Shown: piece by piece, positions 61,963-64,000 of the stretch | How the letters are laid out: every line of letters starts with the position of its first letter | Position numbering within the stretch: position 1 is the stretch's first letter | Origin: Leifsonia sp. ZF2019 | GTDB lineage: Bacteria > Actinomycetota > Actinomycetes > Actinomycetales > Microbacteriaceae | DNA: 64,000 bases | Assembly: GCF_019924635.1 (NCBI RefSeq) | Contig: NZ_CP065037.1 | Span: 3,906,001-3,970,000 of the forward strand | Direction: 5' to 3' | The notes under the pieces: model-generated | What the model saw: the letters and a program-made list of their open reading frames with translations, nothing else | Database searches by the model: none | Told to the model about the DNA's origin: nothing | Made by a program: the position numbers and the translations under genes

Positions 61963-62310
61963 ATGTCCGTGACCCTGAACCGGAAAGCGCTCGATCACGC
62001 GCGGGGCCTCGTCGAGAAGAGCCGATTCGTCCGCGACGCGCGGGACGACTGGAGCGAGCACGCCCCGAGCGCCAGCGACGAGAACGCGTACATCGACGCA
62101 CACGGTTGGGACGACTACGCGCTGTGGCACCTCGGCGAGGATCCGGAAGCGGACCCGGAGACCAAGCAGCGCTACAGCTTCCCATACGGCGACTTCCGCC
62201 GCGTACACCGATGCGCGGTGATCTCGCTCGAAAGCCGCGCCGCCCAGAACGACCATGACGACATCACCCGGGCGAGCAAGCAGCTGCTCTCCCAGATCGA
62301 CGAGGACTGA
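61963..62310 (+). CDS. Conserved hypothetical protein, 115 aa
   Basis: ATG 61963 has AGAAGGG about 8 nt upstream. The protein reads as a small mixed alpha/beta domain with Asp/Trp-rich core (DAHGWDDYALWHLG) and a C-terminal FPYGDFRRVHRCAVISLESRAAQNDHDDI. That end resembles small conserved proteins of unknown function often found with oxidoreductases. No signal peptide. It is 3 nt before the SDR gene, so co-transcribed with it. Confidence 0.75.
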   Translation: MSVTLNRKALDHARGLVEKSRFVRDARDDWSEHAPSASDENAYIDAHGWDDYALWHLGEDPEADPETKQRYSFPYGDFRRVHRCAVISLESRAAQNDHDDITRASKQLLSQIDED

Positions 62311-62313
62311 CAC

Positions 62314-63210
62314 ATGCCAGAGAACCAGTACACCTTCGACAATCCCGTCGACCGCTATCCGCGCATCTCGCCACCCGAGGAGCAGGTGCCGGAGCCGGGC
62401 CGTGACAGCGAGCTCGACCCGCCCGCGGACCACGGCGAGCTCAGCTACGTGGGCAGCGGGCGCCTGACCGGACGCAAGGCACTCGTGACCGGAGGGGACT
62501 CCGGGATCGGCGCAGCGGCGGCGATCGCGTTCGCCCGCGAGGGCGCCGACGTCGCCATCGTCTATCTGCCCGACGAGGAGGTGGACGCCCAGGCCATCGG
62601 CGAGCAGATCCGCGCGGCGGGACGCTCCGCGCTCCTCCTGCCCGGCGACCTCGCCGAGAAGGCTTTCGCCGCCGAGGCGGTCTCCCGCACGGTCGCGGAG
62701 TTCGGCGGTCTCGACATCCTGGTCAACAATGCGGGCAAGCAGGTCTTCTGCACCGATCTGGCCGAGCTGCCGGACGAGCAGTTCGACCTGACGATGAAGA
62801 CCAACGTGTACGCGATGTTCTGGCTCACGAAGGCTGCGCTCCCGCATCTGACGCCGGGATCGACCATCATCAACACGACCTCCGTTCAGGCCTACCTGCC
62901 CGGCGAGCAGCTGGTCGACTACGCGACGACGAAGGCCGCCATCAACGCGTTCACCAAAGCCCTCGCGCAACAGCTCGCGCCGAAGGGGATCCGCGTGAAC
63001 GCGGTCGCCCCCGGCCCGATCTGGACTCCGCTGCAGCCCAGCTCCGGCCAGCCGCCGGAGAAGCTGCCCGACTTCGGCGCGCAGACACCGATCGGGCGTG
63101 CGGGCCAACCGGCTGAGCTCGCTCCCGCCTACGTCTTCCTCGCCTCCCCCGAGTCGAGTTACGTGATCGGCGAGACGCTCAGCGTGAACGGCGGGATGCC
63201 GACGCCCTGA
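62314..63210 (+). CDS. Short-chain dehydrogenase (general-stress-protein-39-like)
   Basis: The protein has 298 residues. A 45-residue Pro-rich N-terminal extension precedes the Rossmann motif VTGGDSGIGAAAA, then DILVNNAGKQVF, catalytic Ser in INTTSVQAYL and Tyr/Lys in YATTKAAINAFTKAL. The pattern with the long N-terminal arm is that of YhxC/GSP39-type stress dehydrogenases. The likely substrate is a small carbonyl or alcohol; inducer unknown. Confidence 0.93.
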   Translation: MPENQYTFDNPVDRYPRISPPEEQVPEPGRDSELDPPADHGELSYVGSGRLTGRKALVTGGDSGIGAAAAIAFAREGADVAIVYLPDEEVDAQAIGEQIRAAGRSALLLPGDLAEKAFAAEAVSRTVAEFGGLDILVNNAGKQVFCTDLAELPDEQFDLTMKTNVYAMFWLTKAALPHLTPGSTIINTTSVQAYLPGEQLVDYATTKAAINAFTKALAQQLAPKGIRVNAVAPGPIWTPLQPSSGQPPEKLPDFGAQTPIGRAGQPAELAPAYVFLASPESSYVIGETLSVNGGMPTP

Positions 63211-63282
63211 TCGCCGGCCACCGGTGCGACTGTCAGGGGCGCTCGCTTGTGCGCGCACGGTCTCGGGAGGATGGTGGGTGGC

Positions 63283-64000
63283 ATGGAGCTGGTGCGGAAC
63301 GAGTTCGCCACGACGGACATCGACGAAGTCCAGCAGGTCTTCGCCACCGCCTTCGCGGACGGGCTGGTCACGGAGGCGAGGCACGGTGAGCCTTTCGCGT
63401 TCGCCCAGACCGTCGCGACGGACGGCGTCGTCACCGTCTCGACGCTGCGCTTCCAGGGTCACGTCCAGGCGGCCATGGACGGGTCGCGGGATGTGCTGTT
63501 CACCGACATCACATCGGGGTCGTACGCCTGGCGCAGCCGAGGCCGCCAGGGCGATCAGGACCGATCGCTGATCCTCCCGGCCCACCACGAGCTCGCGGTC
63601 GAGTTCGATTCGGTACGCTCCGTGACCCTCAGCATCGACGCCCCCACGGTCGCCCGCTGGCTCTCCCGCTACGGCGGGCTGCCGCCGTCGCCCGCGCTCC
63701 TGCACCAGGCCGCCGCCGGCTCCGACGCGGTCCGCGCCGCGCTGCGGTTCTACATCGACGTGGCGCCGACGGAGGCGTTCGAGTCGGAGCTCGTGCGGGC
63801 CGGCCTGCTCGACGTGCTGATGAGCATGACGGCGCACCACCTGCTCCCGGAGGTGACGACCGCGCAGCGTCGACAGGCGCCCGCCGCGCTGCAGCGAGCC
63901 GAGGAGTATCTCCGGGACCACGCCGCCGACCCGGTGTCGATCGCCGACGCCGCCGAGGCCGCACGCCTTTCCGTGCGGGGCCTGCAGGAGCAGTTCCAGC
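63283..64000 (+). CDS. AraC-family regulator, 3' truncated by window edge
   Basis: ATG 63283 is preceded by GGTGGG, and ATG 63271 is an alternative. The 239 residues seen include a beta-rich domain with VTVSTLRFQGHVQAAMDGSR and LILPAHHELAVEFDSV, typical of AraC-binding-like sensor domains of the FeaR/TetR-activator type. The end, EEYLRDHAADPVSIADAAEAARLSVRGLQEQFQ, is the first helix-turn-helix of the DNA-binding domain; the second lies beyond the edge. Confidence 0.88.
   Translation, partial: MELVRNEFATTDIDEVQQVFATAFADGLVTEARHGEPFAFAQTVATDGVVTVSTLRFQGHVQAAMDGSRDVLFTDITSGSYAWRSRGRQGDQDRSLILPAHHELAVEFDSVRSVTLSIDAPTVARWLSRYGGLPPSPALLHQAAAGSDAVRAALRFYIDVAPTEAFESELVRAGLLDVLMSMTAHHLLPEVTTAQRRQAPAALQRAEEYLRDHAADPVSIADAAEAARLSVRGLQEQFQ

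Noticed and set aside
59458..62185. A single giant minus-strand frame joining the methyltransferase with sequence upstream of 60.7 kb
   Set aside because: The part above 60712 is out of frame with the acyl-CoA-dehydrogenase-like gene and has no domain features; the real PIG-L gene starts at 60712.

Overview
The window is high-GC, densely packed actinobacterial chromosome. Several traits point to Microbacteriaceae, probably Leifsonia-like, although this is an inference from gene style and not a database match: GTG starts with 4-nt GTGA/ATGA overlaps, LAXTG (class E sortase-type) surface anchors, DUF5979/DUF11 surface proteins, a DtxR-type iron box and a mycobacterial-like FAS1/DipZ pair. No rRNA, CRISPR array, insertion sequence or prophage was seen. 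One tRNA gene, tRNA-Gly(CCC), is present.

1-14.7 kb, minus strand: an inducible glycan-use locus. A LacI regulator precedes two units that each carry the same perfect 18-bp palindrome. Unit one encodes a wall-anchored endonuclease/exonuclease/phosphatase-family enzyme and a phosphomannomutase-type HAD protein. Unit two encodes a sugar-binding lipoprotein, two ABC permeases, a GH130 enzyme, a very large wall-anchored PL8 lyase with three F5/8C domains, and a further secreted protein cut by the window edge. GH130 phosphorylases release mannose-1-phosphate and a phosphomannomutase turns it into mannose-6-phosphate, so the locus reads as a pathway for a mannose-containing polymer.

14.8-22.9 kb: tRNA-Gly, a hipBA toxin-antitoxin pair next to AT-richer DNA, a PadR/HAAS-domain membrane pair, a DUF2207 membrane protein, a divergent SDR/MarR pair with two matching operators, and a lipid-kinase-like protein. 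23.0-30.6 kb holds one 2.5-kilo-residue LAXTG-anchored surface protein with five DUF5979 repeats.

30.9-38.4 kb, housekeeping and small genes: DEAD-box helicase with a DbpA-type RNA-binding domain, a 45-aa acidic protein, a BrnT/BrnA-like toxin-antitoxin pair, small membrane proteins, thioredoxin, an HD-domain dGTPase-like protein and a PAP2 phosphatase. 38.4-44.9 kb is an envelope/stress section: COG4705 membrane protein, divergent response regulator and histidine kinase, DedA protein, SagB-like nitroreductase, then a FAS1 lipoprotein divergent from dipZ with mirror-image CCAATCC-N16-CCGAA promoters like those of the mycobacterial SigK regulon.

45.0-52.4 kb: a second LacI regulator, a ROK protein, an AraC regulator and a DtxR-box-preceded siderophore ABC operon (ATPase, binding lipoprotein, fused double permease). 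52.5-64 kb: GH3 glycosidase and MFS transporter translationally coupled and divergent from a rare protein with two TetR-type DNA-binding domains; an alpha/beta hydrolase; a Dps-like protein; a three-gene overlapping cassette (acyl-CoA-dehydrogenase-like, PIG-L deacetylase fused to a methyltransferase, glycosyltransferase) of unknown product; a small conserved protein with a stress-type SDR; and a truncated AraC regulator at the right edge.
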